Source: Vitreoscilla massiliensis (GTDB lineage: Bacteria; Pseudomonadota; Gammaproteobacteria; Burkholderiales; Neisseriaceae). From it: a stretch of 64,000 bases of DNA. Every line of letters begins with the position of its first letter. Within the stretch, counting starts at the first letter, position 1. The stretch covers positions 1-64,000 of the forward strand of contig NZ_LN898217.1 in assembly GCF_001457815.1 (NCBI RefSeq), written 5' to 3'. The translations under genes and the position numbers were made by a program. The notes under the pieces are model-generated. The model did not search any database and was not told the DNA's origin. It worked only from the letters and a program-made list of their open reading frames with translations. Positions 52,368-61,297 of the stretch are shown here, piece by piece.

Positions 52368-53285
52368 TTATTGGGTTTGCACCACCGGATGAAATGCACT
52401 GGGCAAGCCTTTGTTGGCAGGGAAAGTCACCCATTCAAAACTGTCAGGTTCACTGAACATCTTTCTGAGCAAGGCATTGTTAATCGCATGACCAGATTTA
52501 AAGCCTTCAAACGCGCCTATGATCGGATGGCCGGCAATGTACAAGTCGCCAATCGCATCCAAAATCTTATGGCGCACAAATTCATCGGGATAACGCAAAC
52601 CCTCAGGATTCAACACATCAAAATCGTCGATGACGATGGCGTTGGTTAAATTGCCACCCAGGCCCAAATTGTGGCTGCGCATCAATTCCACTTCCTGCAT
52701 AAAACCAAACGTGCGTGCGCGCGCGATTTCTTCCAAATACGAAGCGCCAGCAAAATCAATGCTGTACGTCTGATTGGAACGGTTAAACACCGGATGATCA
52801 AAATCAATGGTCAGCGTCACCTTAAAACCATCGTAAGGCAAAAAAGCCACCCGTTTACTTGGGTCTTCCACCACGATGGTTTTTTTGATGCGGATGAATT
52901 TCTTTTCTGCCGCTTGATCAAAAATGCCCGCGTCTTGCAGCAAATAAATGAACGGCAAGCTGGAGCCATCCATGATGGGAATTTCTGGCGCATTCAGTTC
53001 GATTAACACATTGTCTATGCCCATTGCCGACAGCGCCGACATGATGTGTTCAATGGTGCCCACGCGCACACCACTGTCGGTCACGATGGTTGAAGACAAA
53101 CGTGTGTCATTGATCAATAAAGGCGATAAGGGAATGATTTCGCCTTGTTCACCTTCCAAATCGGTACGACGAAAACGGATGCCGGTGTCCACATCGGCAG
53201 GGTGCAAGTTCAAAACCACCCGTTCACCCGAGTGCAAGCCCACACCTGTGACATGTACCGAAGACGCCAAAGTTCTCTGTAACAT
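52368..53285 (-). CDS. lpxC: UDP-3-O-acyl-N-acetylglucosamine deacetylase
   Basis: A 305-residue LpxC, the committed step of lipid A synthesis. The zinc-binding IEHIMSAL (His near 79), and H and D in the GDLYIAGHPIIGAFEGFKSGHAINN block are present. MLQRTLASSVHVTGVGLHSG is the standard start. The region upstream has no gene but a cluster of DnaA-like boxes; Neisseria pilE, which flanks lpxC in Neisseria, is not found here. Confidence 0.96.
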   Translation of the reverse strand: MLQRTLASSVHVTGVGLHSGERVVLNLHPADVDTGIRFRRTDLEGEQGEIIPLSPLLINDTRLSSTIVTDSGVRVGTIEHIMSALSAMGIDNVLIELNAPEIPIMDGSSLPFIYLLQDAGIFDQAAEKKFIRIKKTIVVEDPSKRVAFLPYDGFKVTLTIDFDHPVFNRSNQTYSIDFAGASYLEEIARARTFGFMQEVELMRSHNLGLGGNLTNAIVIDDFDVLNPEGLRYPDEFVRHKILDAIGDLYIAGHPIIGAFEGFKSGHAINNALLRKMFSEPDSFEWVTFPANKGLPSAFHPVVQTQ

Positions 53286-53597
53286 AAATCGTATTTACCT
53301 GTTTATATGGAATGATTTTAGCCCAGTTTGCGTGAAAACGGGCTTAATTTTAACGCTGACATTATAGTTAAAATTTATGTAATTCTTATCCACATACACA
53401 CACTTTAAGCCTGCTTGAAATTCAAACTTATACACAGATTACTCTTTTTTGAAATTTTACCCACAATTACTGACAAACCCACCTTTTGAGTTATGCACAG
53501 GTATTTTTATCCACAAGCCGTTCTTTTTGATCAATAAATGGGCTTATGCACGCCTTTTCTCTGCCTTCATATTCTTCATCTTTTTATTAATAAAAAA
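53286..53597. other. AT-rich gene-free region between lpxC and trmO
   Basis: Contains a six-member cluster of DnaA-box-like 9-mers (listed separately) followed by a very AT-rich stretch at about 53575-53625 that extends into the trmO 3' end. It must also hold the lpxC promoter. No gene seen. Confidence 0.6.
53386..53552 (+). promoter_or_regulatory. DnaA-box cluster upstream of lpxC
   Basis: Same-direction 9-mers: TTATCCACA (53386), TTATACACA (53428), TTACCCACA (53457), TTATGCACA (53491), TTATCCACA (53507), TTATGCACG (53544). Two are perfect and the rest differ by one or two bases. Confidence 0.65.
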
Positions 53598-54281
53598 TTA
53601 TTGTTTAATTAAAAAAACAATTTCAGCCAAATCATCTACAATCTTAAATTGCACTTCATAAGCACTGATGTTCATGTAATAAATACGATCTGGAATATTT
53701 TGATACGCAGGTCTTGGATCTTGCGCTATGGTTTGTTCTACCAATTCTTGATTCAAATCTGAGACTTGTAATTGCTGCAGTGCTTCTGTAGACCATGTCA
53801 CTTGCAATACCGGAGGTGCACCATCAACAAAACCACTTTTGGCATCTGCTTTGGCTTCCACAAACGGAATATATGGCTTGATATCTATCACTGGCGTACC
53901 GTCCAATAAATCGGCACCACTGCAAATCAAGGTAATTGGTTTATCCAGTTGAATTTCTTCAAGTTTCAATAAAGACAAACCCAAATGATTGGGTCTGTGT
54001 GGGGTACGTGTTGCGAAAATACCTTTTTTGGTTTTGCCTCCCAAACGAGGAGGACGCACCAATTCTGACCAACCTTCGGCAATCGCATCATGAAATACAA
54101 AATGTACCCAAATATAATCAAATTCAGCCAAACCTCTGACCGCATCTTGAGAAAATTTCTGATCCAAAACAATCTTGATTTTGGCCGCAGGAACCAGGCC
54201 TGGCTGTCTTGCGATGCCAAACTTTTGTTTGAACTCGGCCTGTACCGTAGCAATGGCTTCAATGTTAAACGACATACTCAT
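53598..54281 (-). CDS. trmO: tRNA t6A37 methyltransferase TrmO (TsaA family)
   Basis: A 227-residue protein of the TrmO/TsaA family. The blocks FGIARQPGLVP, FDYIWVHFVFHD, TRTPHRPNHLGLS and DLLDGTPVIDIKPYIPF are the family signature. TrmO uses S-adenosylmethionine to methylate threonylcarbamoyladenosine at position 37 of some tRNAs. GGAAA precedes the ATG at 54281. Divergent from waaC by 47 bp. Confidence 0.93.
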   Translation of the reverse strand: MSMSFNIEAIATVQAEFKQKFGIARQPGLVPAAKIKIVLDQKFSQDAVRGLAEFDYIWVHFVFHDAIAEGWSELVRPPRLGGKTKKGIFATRTPHRPNHLGLSLLKLEEIQLDKPITLICSGADLLDGTPVIDIKPYIPFVEAKADAKSGFVDGAPPVLQVTWSTEALQQLQVSDLNQELVEQTIAQDPRPAYQNIPDRIYYMNISAYEVQFKIVDDLAEIVFLIKQ

Positions 54282-54328
54282 GGTCAATTTCCAGTAAAAT
54301 AAAAATATTATGTTACCTGAAAGCGCCA

Positions 54329-55297
54329 ATGAACATTTTATTGCTGCGTTTATCCAGTATGGGCGATTTGATCCATACCTTACCTGCCATAGAAGACTTA
54401 TCGAAACACAGGCCAGATGTGCAATTGGACTGGATGTGTGAAGCGGGTTTTGCCGATATTGCTCGTTTGCATCCGTTTGTAAAACGGGTGATACCTATGC
54501 GTTGGCGCTATTGGCGCAAACATTTATTGCAAGTTGAAACCAAAAATGAAATCATGGCCTTACGCAATACTTTGATAGGTCGCGATTACCGATTTTCGGT
54601 AGACAGTCAGGGTTTGTTGAAAAGTGCATTGTTTGGCAAAATGGCACACGCGCCGATTTTGGGTTACGACAAACACAGCATACGTGAGCCTTTGGCGAGC
54701 CGATTTTACAAACAAACATTTGCGGTGAGTCGACAAGCAGATGCGATTTGGCGTAACCGCGCTTTGTTTGCGCAAATTTTTAATTATGAGTTTGCTGCTG
54801 AAGAAGTGGTGTTCGGCGCCAAAGTGCCCAGTGATGTGGCCAAACCTGTTGAAGACACAGATTATATTGTTGCATTACATGCAACCAGCCAAGATGAAAA
54901 GCTGTGGCCTGAAAACATGTGGTGGGAATTGTTTGAGCGTTTGCATGCTGAAACTGGGCAGGTGATTTATTTACCTTGGGGAAACAATCAAGAGCGTGAG
55001 CGTGCGGAAAAATGGGCGATAAAATTTAATTATGTTAAATTATCTCCCAAGCTTACTCTATTGCAAGCGGCACGTTTGTTGGAAGATGCTCAAGCGGTCA
55101 TAGGCGTGGACACGGGCTTATTGCATTTGGCAAATGCCCTTAATAAACCGACAGTTGGCATTTATTTACATTCCAATCCGGCCTTAACTGGCGTACAAGA
55201 GAGCGCCATTTCCACCAATGTTGGCGATGTTGGAAGCTGTCCAAGTGTTGACACGGTTTTTAATGCTTGGCAATATTGCTATGCAGCAAAAATATAA
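54329..55297 (+). CDS. waaC: Lipopolysaccharide heptosyltransferase I
   Basis: A 322-residue glycosyltransferase of family 9. ILLLRLSSMGDLIHTLPAI is the N-terminal signature, and the nucleotide-sugar site GVDTGLLHLANALNKPTVGIY lies near 258-278. It adds the first heptose to Kdo in LPS or LOS inner core. The gene is followed 99 bp later by etfB; from memory Neisseria has the same waaC-etfB-etfA order, so this is likely conserved synteny. Confidence 0.93.
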   Translation: MNILLLRLSSMGDLIHTLPAIEDLSKHRPDVQLDWMCEAGFADIARLHPFVKRVIPMRWRYWRKHLLQVETKNEIMALRNTLIGRDYRFSVDSQGLLKSALFGKMAHAPILGYDKHSIREPLASRFYKQTFAVSRQADAIWRNRALFAQIFNYEFAAEEVVFGAKVPSDVAKPVEDTDYIVALHATSQDEKLWPENMWWELFERLHAETGQVIYLPWGNNQERERAEKWAIKFNYVKLSPKLTLLQAARLLEDAQAVIGVDTGLLHLANALNKPTVGIYLHSNPALTGVQESAISTNVGDVGSCPSVDTVFNAWQYCYAAKI

Positions 55298-55396
55298 CTG
55301 AAATATTCATCGTGAAAAACAGCCTATATTTTGCCTTGATTATGGCCTTATCTAGGCATTTTTCATGTTAATGAATCGAACAATTGAGGATAGAGA

Positions 55397-56146
55397 ATGA
55401 AAGCATTAGTAGCCGTGAAGCGTGTTGTTGATTACAACATCAAAGTGCGCGTCAAAGCCGATGGTTCAGATGTGGATATCGGTAATGTCAAAATGTCTAT
55501 GAACCCTTTTGATGAAATTGCAGTTGAAGAAGCCGTGAGTTTGAAAGAAGCGGGCAAATTGACTGAAGTCGTGGTGGTTTCGATAGGCGTGAAACAATGT
55601 GAAGAAACATTGCGTACAGCTTTGGCTATGGGTGCGGATCGTGCTATCCATGTGGAAACCGATGGCAAATTGGAGCCATTGGCGGTTGCAAAATTATTGA
55701 AAGCGGTACAAGCACAAGAAAATGCTGAGATTGTGTTGTTGGGTAAACAAGCGATTGACGACGATGCCAACCAAACCGGCCAAATGTTGGCGGCTTTGCT
55801 GAATGCACCACAAGCAACGTTTGCCAGTAAAGTGGAATTGTCAGCTGACGAAGTGCAGGTAACACGTGAAATTGACGGTGGTTTGGAAACCGTTGCCATC
55901 AAATTGCCTGCAGTGATTACCACTGACTTGCGTTTGAATGAACCTCGTTATGTAAAATTGCCTAACATCATGCAAGCGAAGAAAAAGCCTTTGGCCAAAA
56001 CTTCTCCTGCCGAGTTGGGTGTGGATGTGACTCCGCGCTTTAGCGTTTTGAAAGTGGCTGAACCGAAAGGTCGCAGTGCTGGTGTGAAAGTGGAAACCGT
56101 AGCGGAATTGGTTGCCAAATTGAAAAACGAAGCCAAAGTGATCTAA
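55397..56146 (+). CDS. etfB: Electron transfer flavoprotein subunit beta
   Basis: A 249-residue ETF beta subunit: MKALVAVKRVVDYNIKVRVK at the start, DDANQTGQMLAALL in the middle and the recognition-loop region near 190-205. It binds AMP and forms the heterodimeric ETF with EtfA, shuttling electrons from acyl-CoA and other dehydrogenases to ETF:ubiquinone oxidoreductase. AGGATAG precedes the ATG. Confidence 0.96.
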   Translation: MKALVAVKRVVDYNIKVRVKADGSDVDIGNVKMSMNPFDEIAVEEAVSLKEAGKLTEVVVVSIGVKQCEETLRTALAMGADRAIHVETDGKLEPLAVAKLLKAVQAQENAEIVLLGKQAIDDDANQTGQMLAALLNAPQATFASKVELSADEVQVTREIDGGLETVAIKLPAVITTDLRLNEPRYVKLPNIMQAKKKPLAKTSPAELGVDVTPRFSVLKVAEPKGRSAGVKVETVAELVAKLKNEAKVI

Positions 56147-56158
56147 GGGAGACACGCC

Positions 56159-57088
56159 ATGACAGTATTGATTATCGCTGAACACAATAACAACACCTTG
56201 AATCCAGCTACTTTGCACGCAGTGACTGCAGCGCAAAAATTGGGCGCAGTTCACGTTTTGGTGGCAGGCAATGCCGCTGCGGCTGTGGCCGAACAAGCCA
56301 AACAAGTGGCGGGTGTTGAAAAAGTATTGCTCGCTGAAGCGGCACAATTTGAAAATGCTTTGCCTGAAGAAGTGGCACCGTTGGTGGTATCTTTGGCCGG
56401 CGCTTACAGCCACATCGCTGCCACTGCTACTGCGTTTGGTAAAAACCTGTTGCCACGTGTGGCGGCTTTATTGGATGTGTCACAAGTATCGGATGTGACC
56501 GATGTTGTTGATGCACAAACCTTTACCCACCCCATTTATGCCGGTAATGCGTTTGAAACCATCAAAACCACTGAAAGCAAATTGGTATTGACCATCCGCG
56601 CGACCGCATTTGATGCAGCCGCTGCCGAAGGTGGCAATGCTGCGGTAGAAACCGTGGCGGCCACTCCTGCTCAAAACTTAAGCCGTTTTGTGGGTCGTGA
56701 GTTGACCAAATCTGACCGTCCTGAATTGACGCAAGCCAAGATCATCGTCTCTGGTGGTCGTGCCATGGGCAGCGCCGAGAAATTCAACGAATTGTTAACG
56801 CCATTGGCAGACAAATTGGGCGCGGCCATCGGTGCTTCACGCGCCGCGGTAGACGCGGGTTATGCGCCTAACGATTATCAAGTGGGTCAAACCGGTAAAG
56901 TGGTGGCGCCTAGCTTGTATGTGGCAGTGGGCATTTCTGGTGCGATTCAGCATTTGGCCGGTATGCAAGACAGTAAAGTCATCGTTGCAATTAACAAAGA
57001 CCCAGATGCGCCGATTTTTGCGGTGGCTGATTACGGTTTGGTCGGCGATGCCTTTGATTTGGTGCCAGAATTGGTGAATGCACTGTAA
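56159..57088 (+). CDS. etfA: Electron transfer flavoprotein subunit alpha
   Basis: A 309-residue ETF alpha subunit with the FAD-binding C-terminal domain: SGGRAMGSAEKF, QVGQTGKVVAPSLYVAVGISG, and KDPDAPIFAVADYG. It carries the FAD of the heterodimer. Starts 12 bp after etfB with GGGAGA, in one operon that ends at a strong terminator. Confidence 0.96.
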   Translation: MTVLIIAEHNNNTLNPATLHAVTAAQKLGAVHVLVAGNAAAAVAEQAKQVAGVEKVLLAEAAQFENALPEEVAPLVVSLAGAYSHIAATATAFGKNLLPRVAALLDVSQVSDVTDVVDAQTFTHPIYAGNAFETIKTTESKLVLTIRATAFDAAAAEGGNAAVETVAATPAQNLSRFVGRELTKSDRPELTQAKIIVSGGRAMGSAEKFNELLTPLADKLGAAIGASRAAVDAGYAPNDYQVGQTGKVVAPSLYVAVGISGAIQHLAGMQDSKVIVAINKDPDAPIFAVADYGLVGDAFDLVPELVNAL

Positions 57089-57111
57089 GCTAGGCTCAAA
57101 AAAAATTTTCG

Positions 57112-57138
57112 AACGCTCCGCACTGCGGAGCGTTTTTT
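57112..57138 (+). terminator. Intrinsic terminator of etfBA
   Basis: AACGCTCCGC and GCGGAGCGTT form a 10-bp GC-rich stem with a 3-nt loop and a T6 tail. Confidence 0.92.
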
Positions 57139-57285
57139 GTTAGCAACACTAACGGTTTTCACAACATCAATAGTTTGATATCGGCACGGGCGCGGCACCT
57201 GTGGGTTGTGAATGCTTGTCTGTTTCGGTTTCATGCTAAGGATACGCAGGCAAGAATGAATACTGAATTCTGTTACAACACACAT

Positions 57286-57320
57286 AAAAGCGGCCTGTAA
57301 ACGATTTACAGGCCGCTTTT
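57286..57320. terminator. Inverted DUS terminator of trmL
   Basis: Sixteen-base arms with a 3-nt loop, 17 nt past the trmL stop. Confidence 0.82.
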
Positions 57321-57337
57321 TAATGTATTTCAATCAC

Positions 57338-57817
57338 TTACGCCAAATTGGGATAGCCTTGTTGGCGCAAGGCTTCGTAAATCACTATCGCGGCGCTGTT
57401 GGACAAATTCAACGAGCGGATATGCTCAGATTGGGGAATGCGCAAACAGTCTTGTGCCCGCGCTTGCGCAAATTCTTTGGGCAAACCAGTGGTTTCGCGA
57501 CCGAATAAAAAGTAGATGTCTTGGTCTTGATTGCTGAAATCGTGTGCACTGAAAGGCACGTCGCTGTAAGTTTCAATCAAATACACCTTGGCGTTTTGCG
57601 CTGCGGTATGGGCGATGAAGGCATCCAAATCATCGTGGTAATGAATGTCGACATGGGCCCAATAATCCAAGCCAGCGCGTTTGAGCATTTTGTCGTCGGT
57701 GGAGAAACCCAAAGGGCGGATCAAGTGCAAACTGGTGTGGGTGCCGGCGCAAGTGCGGGCGATGTTGCCGGTATTGGCAGGGATTTCGGGTTGGTATAAA
57801 GCAATGTGTAAAGGCAT
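57338..57817 (-). CDS. trmL: tRNA (cytidine/uridine-34-2'-O)-methyltransferase
   Basis: A 159-residue SPOUT methyltransferase. PLHIALYQPEIPANTGNIARTCAG starts the protein, FLFGRETTGLP is motif 2 and IPQSEHIRSLNLSNSAAIVIYEA is motif 3, all as in TrmL. It 2'-O-methylates the wobble base of leucine tRNAs. A hairpin plus T-run lies in its leader (57837-57864). Confidence 0.93.
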   Translation of the reverse strand: MPLHIALYQPEIPANTGNIARTCAGTHTSLHLIRPLGFSTDDKMLKRAGLDYWAHVDIHYHDDLDAFIAHTAAQNAKVYLIETYSDVPFSAHDFSNQDQDIYFLFGRETTGLPKEFAQARAQDCLRIPQSEHIRSLNLSNSAAIVIYEALRQQGYPNLA

Positions 57818-58149
57818 AAAGCAAATCTTTCAGCATAAAAAACAGCCGTGTGCGTGGGCACGGCGGCTAGGCAATGGCGGCTATTTTAATACAAACACAG
57901 ACGGGTGGTGCTGTTTCACTGCTTGGGTTTTGAGCTTGTTTTAACAGCCATGGCTGGCGGTGGGATTGCTTGCTTGTGCGTCAGCGCCATCAAAACAGAG
58001 GGATTTTGCTTGTCGTCATTGCTGGTGCAGCACAGAAAAGTGATGCCAGCAATCTGGATTTACAGGCCGCATTACAGGTTGTTGGCAGCGTTTTAACTTG
58101 TATGACGGTTCATCCAGTTGGTTAATTGCTTGGAAAAAAGCCGCTTAGT
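57818..58149. other. Gene-free gap between trmL and yigZ
   Basis: Holds the trmL leader with a possible attenuator (57837-57864) and a single DUS (58059-58070). No gene seen in the rest. Confidence 0.55.
57837..57864 (-). promoter_or_regulatory. Terminator-like hairpin in the trmL leader
   Basis: On the minus strand GCCGTG ... CACGGC forms a 6-bp GC-rich stem with an 8-nt loop, followed 2 nt later by T6, 20 nt before the trmL start. There is no upstream gene on this strand to terminate, which suggests an attenuator. Confidence 0.5.
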
Positions 58150-58178
58150 TTGGTGGTCTGCGCGGCTGCCCGTATAAT
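58150..58178 (+). promoter_or_regulatory. Promoter abutting the yigZ start codon
   Basis: TTGGTG, 17 nt, then TATAAT (58173-58178). The yigZ ATG begins 7 nt after the -10 box, so transcription would start at or next to the ATG. Confidence 0.55.
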
Positions 58179-58184
58179 CAGCGC

Positions 58185-58796
58185 ATGGAATCAACCACTC
58201 ACATCACTACCATCGCCGCGCCCACGGTCGCTGAACACAAGGCCAAAGGCAGCCGTTTTCTGGCTTACGCTTATCCCATCACGCAAGCAGAGGATTTAAA
58301 ACCGCTGCTGCAGGCCTTGCATGACGAGCATCACAAGGCTGTGCATTGGTGTTATGCCTACAGATTGGGCCATGAAGGCACCCAGTTTCGCGCCAACGAC
58401 GACGGCGAACCCTCAGGCAGTGCCGGTATGCCCATCTTGCGGCAAATCGATTCTGCTGGCCTTACCGACGTCGTGGTGATTGTGGTGCGCTATTTTGGCG
58501 GTACGCTGCTGGGTGTGCCCGGTTTGATCCAAGCTTACAAACAGGCGACGGTTTTGGCCTTACAGGCCGCCTCTCGTTTGGACAAACCAATCTTGCAAAG
58601 CCACCGCTTGCAATTTGCGTATGAAAAAATGAGTGAGGTGATGCGCTTAATCAAGCGCTGCGAAGGGCAGATTGTTGAGCAACACATGGACATGCAGGTG
58701 GCGCTGTGCGTGGCTGTGCCCTTAGTGCATGCGGCAGCGTTCACGCAGCAAATACAAGATTGGCATTGGTTGCAAACGGGCGCAGAAGACGAATAA
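58185..58796 (+). CDS. yigZ: YigZ/IMPACT family protein
   Basis: A 203-residue protein of the YigZ/IMPACT family. KGSRFLAYAYPI, HWCYAYRLG and the FRANDDGEPSGSAGMPIL block are the N-terminal UPF0029 signature; VVRYFGGTLLGVPGLIQAY follows; the C-terminal third is a ferredoxin-like domain. IMPACT proteins interact with translation factors; the bacterial role is not established. No Shine-Dalgarno is seen and a promoter lies immediately upstream. A DUS (58560-58570) is internal. Confidence 0.88.
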   Translation: MESTTHITTIAAPTVAEHKAKGSRFLAYAYPITQAEDLKPLLQALHDEHHKAVHWCYAYRLGHEGTQFRANDDGEPSGSAGMPILRQIDSAGLTDVVVIVVRYFGGTLLGVPGLIQAYKQATVLALQAASRLDKPILQSHRLQFAYEKMSEVMRLIKRCEGQIVEQHMDMQVALCVAVPLVHAAAFTQQIQDWHWLQTGAEDE

Positions 58797-58855
58797 GGCC
58801 AGTGGTTAATCGCATTCTTCAGCACTGTGTCGTGTATTGTTTTCAATCAAGCAAG

Positions 58856-58887
58856 AAAAAAGGGTTTGCCTGTGCAAACCCTTTTTT
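58856..58887. terminator. Strong bidirectional terminator
   Basis: AAAAAAGGGTTTGC and its perfect complement (14 bp) with a 4-nt loop, between converging yigZ and a lipoprotein gene. Confidence 0.92.
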
Positions 58888-58902
58888 AGATGCGGCCTGT
58901 AA

Positions 58903-59877
58903 TCAATTGGGCACGTGGTATTGCTTTAATTCGTTCAAGCGTTCGCGATTGGCCTTGGCTTCGCAACTGGCCAAGATGTTTTGGCGTTCGGCATCACTGC
59001 CACCACCGCTGGCCGCTTGTTGGCAGCTTTGGCTGCGTTTATTGCGCCACTGGCTTTGTTGTTGGTCCAAAGTCTGTTGTACTTCGCTTGGCAATTCCGC
59101 CCACATTTGTTCCACTTGCGCTTCAGAACGGTTGCGTTCGCGTTGGTTTTGCGCGATTTCTTCGCTGGAAATGCCCGCTTGGTAACCATTTTGCTGTGCT
59201 TGTTTGGCCAAATCTTGGATGACAGCTTCGGGATCGGAGGCGTTTTGCGGTGCAGACGCGCCGCCACTCATGTCCAGTTGCACATCGGGCGTCGCCAACA
59301 CATCAGAGGCCATGCTTGGGGCGGCAGTTTTGAGTTGGCCCATGGTCAACAAGCGCAATAAGAATTGCGTCAGCTTGGTATCGGCATCGGAGCGCACCAT
59401 CGGACTCTTGGTATCGACTTCGCCGCTGACTTGGTATTTCACCTCGGTTTGGTAAAAGCCATTGCTGCCTTGCGCCATTTCCGCTTGGAAGGCTTCGGCA
59501 GCCAAATTGAAGGTTTGGTTCAATTCATTGGCTTTCAATTGCGCCGCGATGACGACATCGTTGGGAATGGAAACCACCACATCGGCCTGACACATTTGCG
59601 GCGTGTCTGTCGGTTTGGATTCGGTGTGTATGCTTTCCAGATTGAACTGGATGCTGTCCAAAGCCTGTTCAATTTGGCTGAAATTCAAACTGCCGTACAC
59701 TTCTGGTTGGGCTTGGGCCAAGTATTTGAGTTTGGCCATGATTTGTTGCTTGGTACCCAAATCAAACGTGGATTTCACCACATCGCTGTCACAAGCGACG
59801 GTGGCCACTTCCTCTTTTTGCGGTTGGCAAGCGCTTAAAACCCCCATCAGCAAAAGCGATAAAGCGAGTTTTTTCAT
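58903..59877 (-). CDS. Lipoprotein with C-terminal LprI/DUF1311-like region
   Basis: A 324-residue lipoprotein, lipobox LSAC with the cysteine at about residue 17. Residues about 30-200 form a novel region with a cysteine pair (VACDSD and MCQAD). The C-terminal part, from QMWAELPSEVQQTLDQQQSQW to RSQSCQQAASGG and ASCEAKANRERLNELKQY, matches the pattern of lysozyme-inhibitor LprI/DUF1311 domains (Trp, two Cys, R-L). Role in lysozyme resistance is inference only. A DUS lies directly after the stop. Confidence 0.72.
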   Translation of the reverse strand: MKKLALSLLLMGVLSACQPQKEEVATVACDSDVVKSTFDLGTKQQIMAKLKYLAQAQPEVYGSLNFSQIEQALDSIQFNLESIHTESKPTDTPQMCQADVVVSIPNDVVIAAQLKANELNQTFNLAAEAFQAEMAQGSNGFYQTEVKYQVSGEVDTKSPMVRSDADTKLTQFLLRLLTMGQLKTAAPSMASDVLATPDVQLDMSGGASAPQNASDPEAVIQDLAKQAQQNGYQAGISSEEIAQNQRERNRSEAQVEQMWAELPSEVQQTLDQQQSQWRNKRSQSCQQAASGGGSDAERQNILASCEAKANRERLNELKQYHVPN

Positions 59878-60025
59878 GCAACGGTTTCCCACTAGGTGTC
59901 GAAAAAATCATTATCGCCAATAATTTCGATTAGGGGTTTTATTTTTGCGTACTTTGGCATTTAACTAGGCAAGCTTACGACAGCGCATTAAAATAACGCC
60001 TTTGTATTCAAGCACTGGGTAGAAG

Positions 60026-61291
60026 ATGAAAGTTTTGGTAATTGGTTCTGGCGGGCGTGAGCACGCATTGGCATGGCGTTTGGCGCAATCTGCGCGAGTT
60101 GATGAAGTGTTGGTGGCTCCTGGTAATGCCGGTACTGCCACTGAGCCGAAGTTAACCAATGTTAATTTAACTGCCCACCGTGACTTGATGCAATTGGCGC
60201 GCGATCAAGACGTGGCCTTTACTTTGGTTGGCCCTGAAGCGCCGTTGGCCGCTGGTATTGTCGATGAATTCCGTGCTGCTGGTTTGAAGATTTTTGGCCC
60301 AACTCAGTACGCGGCACAATTGGAAAGCTCAAAAGACTTTGCCAAAGCCTTTATGGCCAAATACAACATTCCAACCGCGGGATATCAAACTTTCAGCGAT
60401 GCCACTGAAGCGCATGCTTACATCGCTGCCAAAGGCGCCCCAATAGTGATTAAGGCCGATGGTTTGGCGGCGGGCAAAGGCGTGATTGTGGCCATGACTT
60501 TGGACGAAGCCCATGCTGCCATCGACGACATGTTGGTGGGCAATAAAATGGGCGACGCTGGCGCGCGCGTGGTCATCGAAGACTTTTTGACCGGCGAAGA
60601 AGCCAGTTTCATCGTGATGGTCGATGGCGAGCATGTGTTGGCGATGGCCACCAGCCAAGACCACAAGCGTTTGCTCGATGGCGACCAAGGCCCGAATACC
60701 GGCGGCATGGGCGCTTACAGTCCAGCACCGGTGGTCACTGATGCGGTCTACCAACGCGTGATGGATGAAATCATTTACCCGACCGTGCGCGGCATGCAAG
60801 CTGAAGGCCATCCATTCAGTGGCTTTTTGTACGCCGGTTTGATGATAAACGCGCAAGGTGCGCCGTTTACCATCGAATTCAATTGCCGTTTTGGCGATCC
60901 GGAAACCCAACCCATCATGAGCCGTTTGGAATCGGATTTTGCCGAATTGGTGGAAGCGGGCATAGACGGCCGCTTGCATGAGGTGGAAGCCAAATGGAGT
61001 GACAAAACCGCAGTGGGTGTGGTCTTGGCGGCAGAAGGCTACCCAGAATCACCGCGCAAAGGCGATGTGATACACGGCATAGACGCGGCCAACCAACATG
61101 GCAAAGTGTTTCACGCTGGCAGCAAACTGAATGAACAAGGTGAATTGGTGACCAATGGCGGCCGCGTATTGTGCGTGGTGGGCTTGGGTGACAATGTGCA
61201 AGGCGCGCAAACTCAGGCTTATGCGGCATTGGCGCAAATTCAATTTGACGGTATGCAATACCGCCGTGACATCGCCAATAAGGCGTTGTAA
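60026..61291 (+). CDS. purD: Phosphoribosylamine--glycine ligase
   Basis: A 421-residue ATP-grasp enzyme of purine synthesis, making glycinamide ribonucleotide. MKVLVIGSGGREHALAW at the start, DQGPNTGGMGAYSPAPV in the middle and the FNCRFGDPETQPI signature are intact. Monocistronic; the next gene starts past a DUS pair that wraps a parS-like site. Confidence 0.96.
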   Translation: MKVLVIGSGGREHALAWRLAQSARVDEVLVAPGNAGTATEPKLTNVNLTAHRDLMQLARDQDVAFTLVGPEAPLAAGIVDEFRAAGLKIFGPTQYAAQLESSKDFAKAFMAKYNIPTAGYQTFSDATEAHAYIAAKGAPIVIKADGLAAGKGVIVAMTLDEAHAAIDDMLVGNKMGDAGARVVIEDFLTGEEASFIVMVDGEHVLAMATSQDHKRLLDGDQGPNTGGMGAYSPAPVVTDAVYQRVMDEIIYPTVRGMQAEGHPFSGFLYAGLMINAQGAPFTIEFNCRFGDPETQPIMSRLESDFAELVEAGIDGRLHEVEAKWSDKTAVGVVLAAEGYPESPRKGDVIHGIDAANQHGKVFHAGSKLNEQGELVTNGGRVLCVVGLGDNVQGAQTQAYAALAQIQFDGMQYRRDIANKAL

Positions 61292-61297
61292 TGGAGT

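Noticed and set aside
53286..53597. Calling this region oriC
   Set aside because: No dnaA/dnaN neighbour, and a second similar cluster exists at 25596. Reported only as a DnaA-box cluster.
53286..53597. pilE pilin gene next to lpxC, as in Neisseria
   Set aside because: No pilin-like ORF or prepilin cleavage motif in the region.
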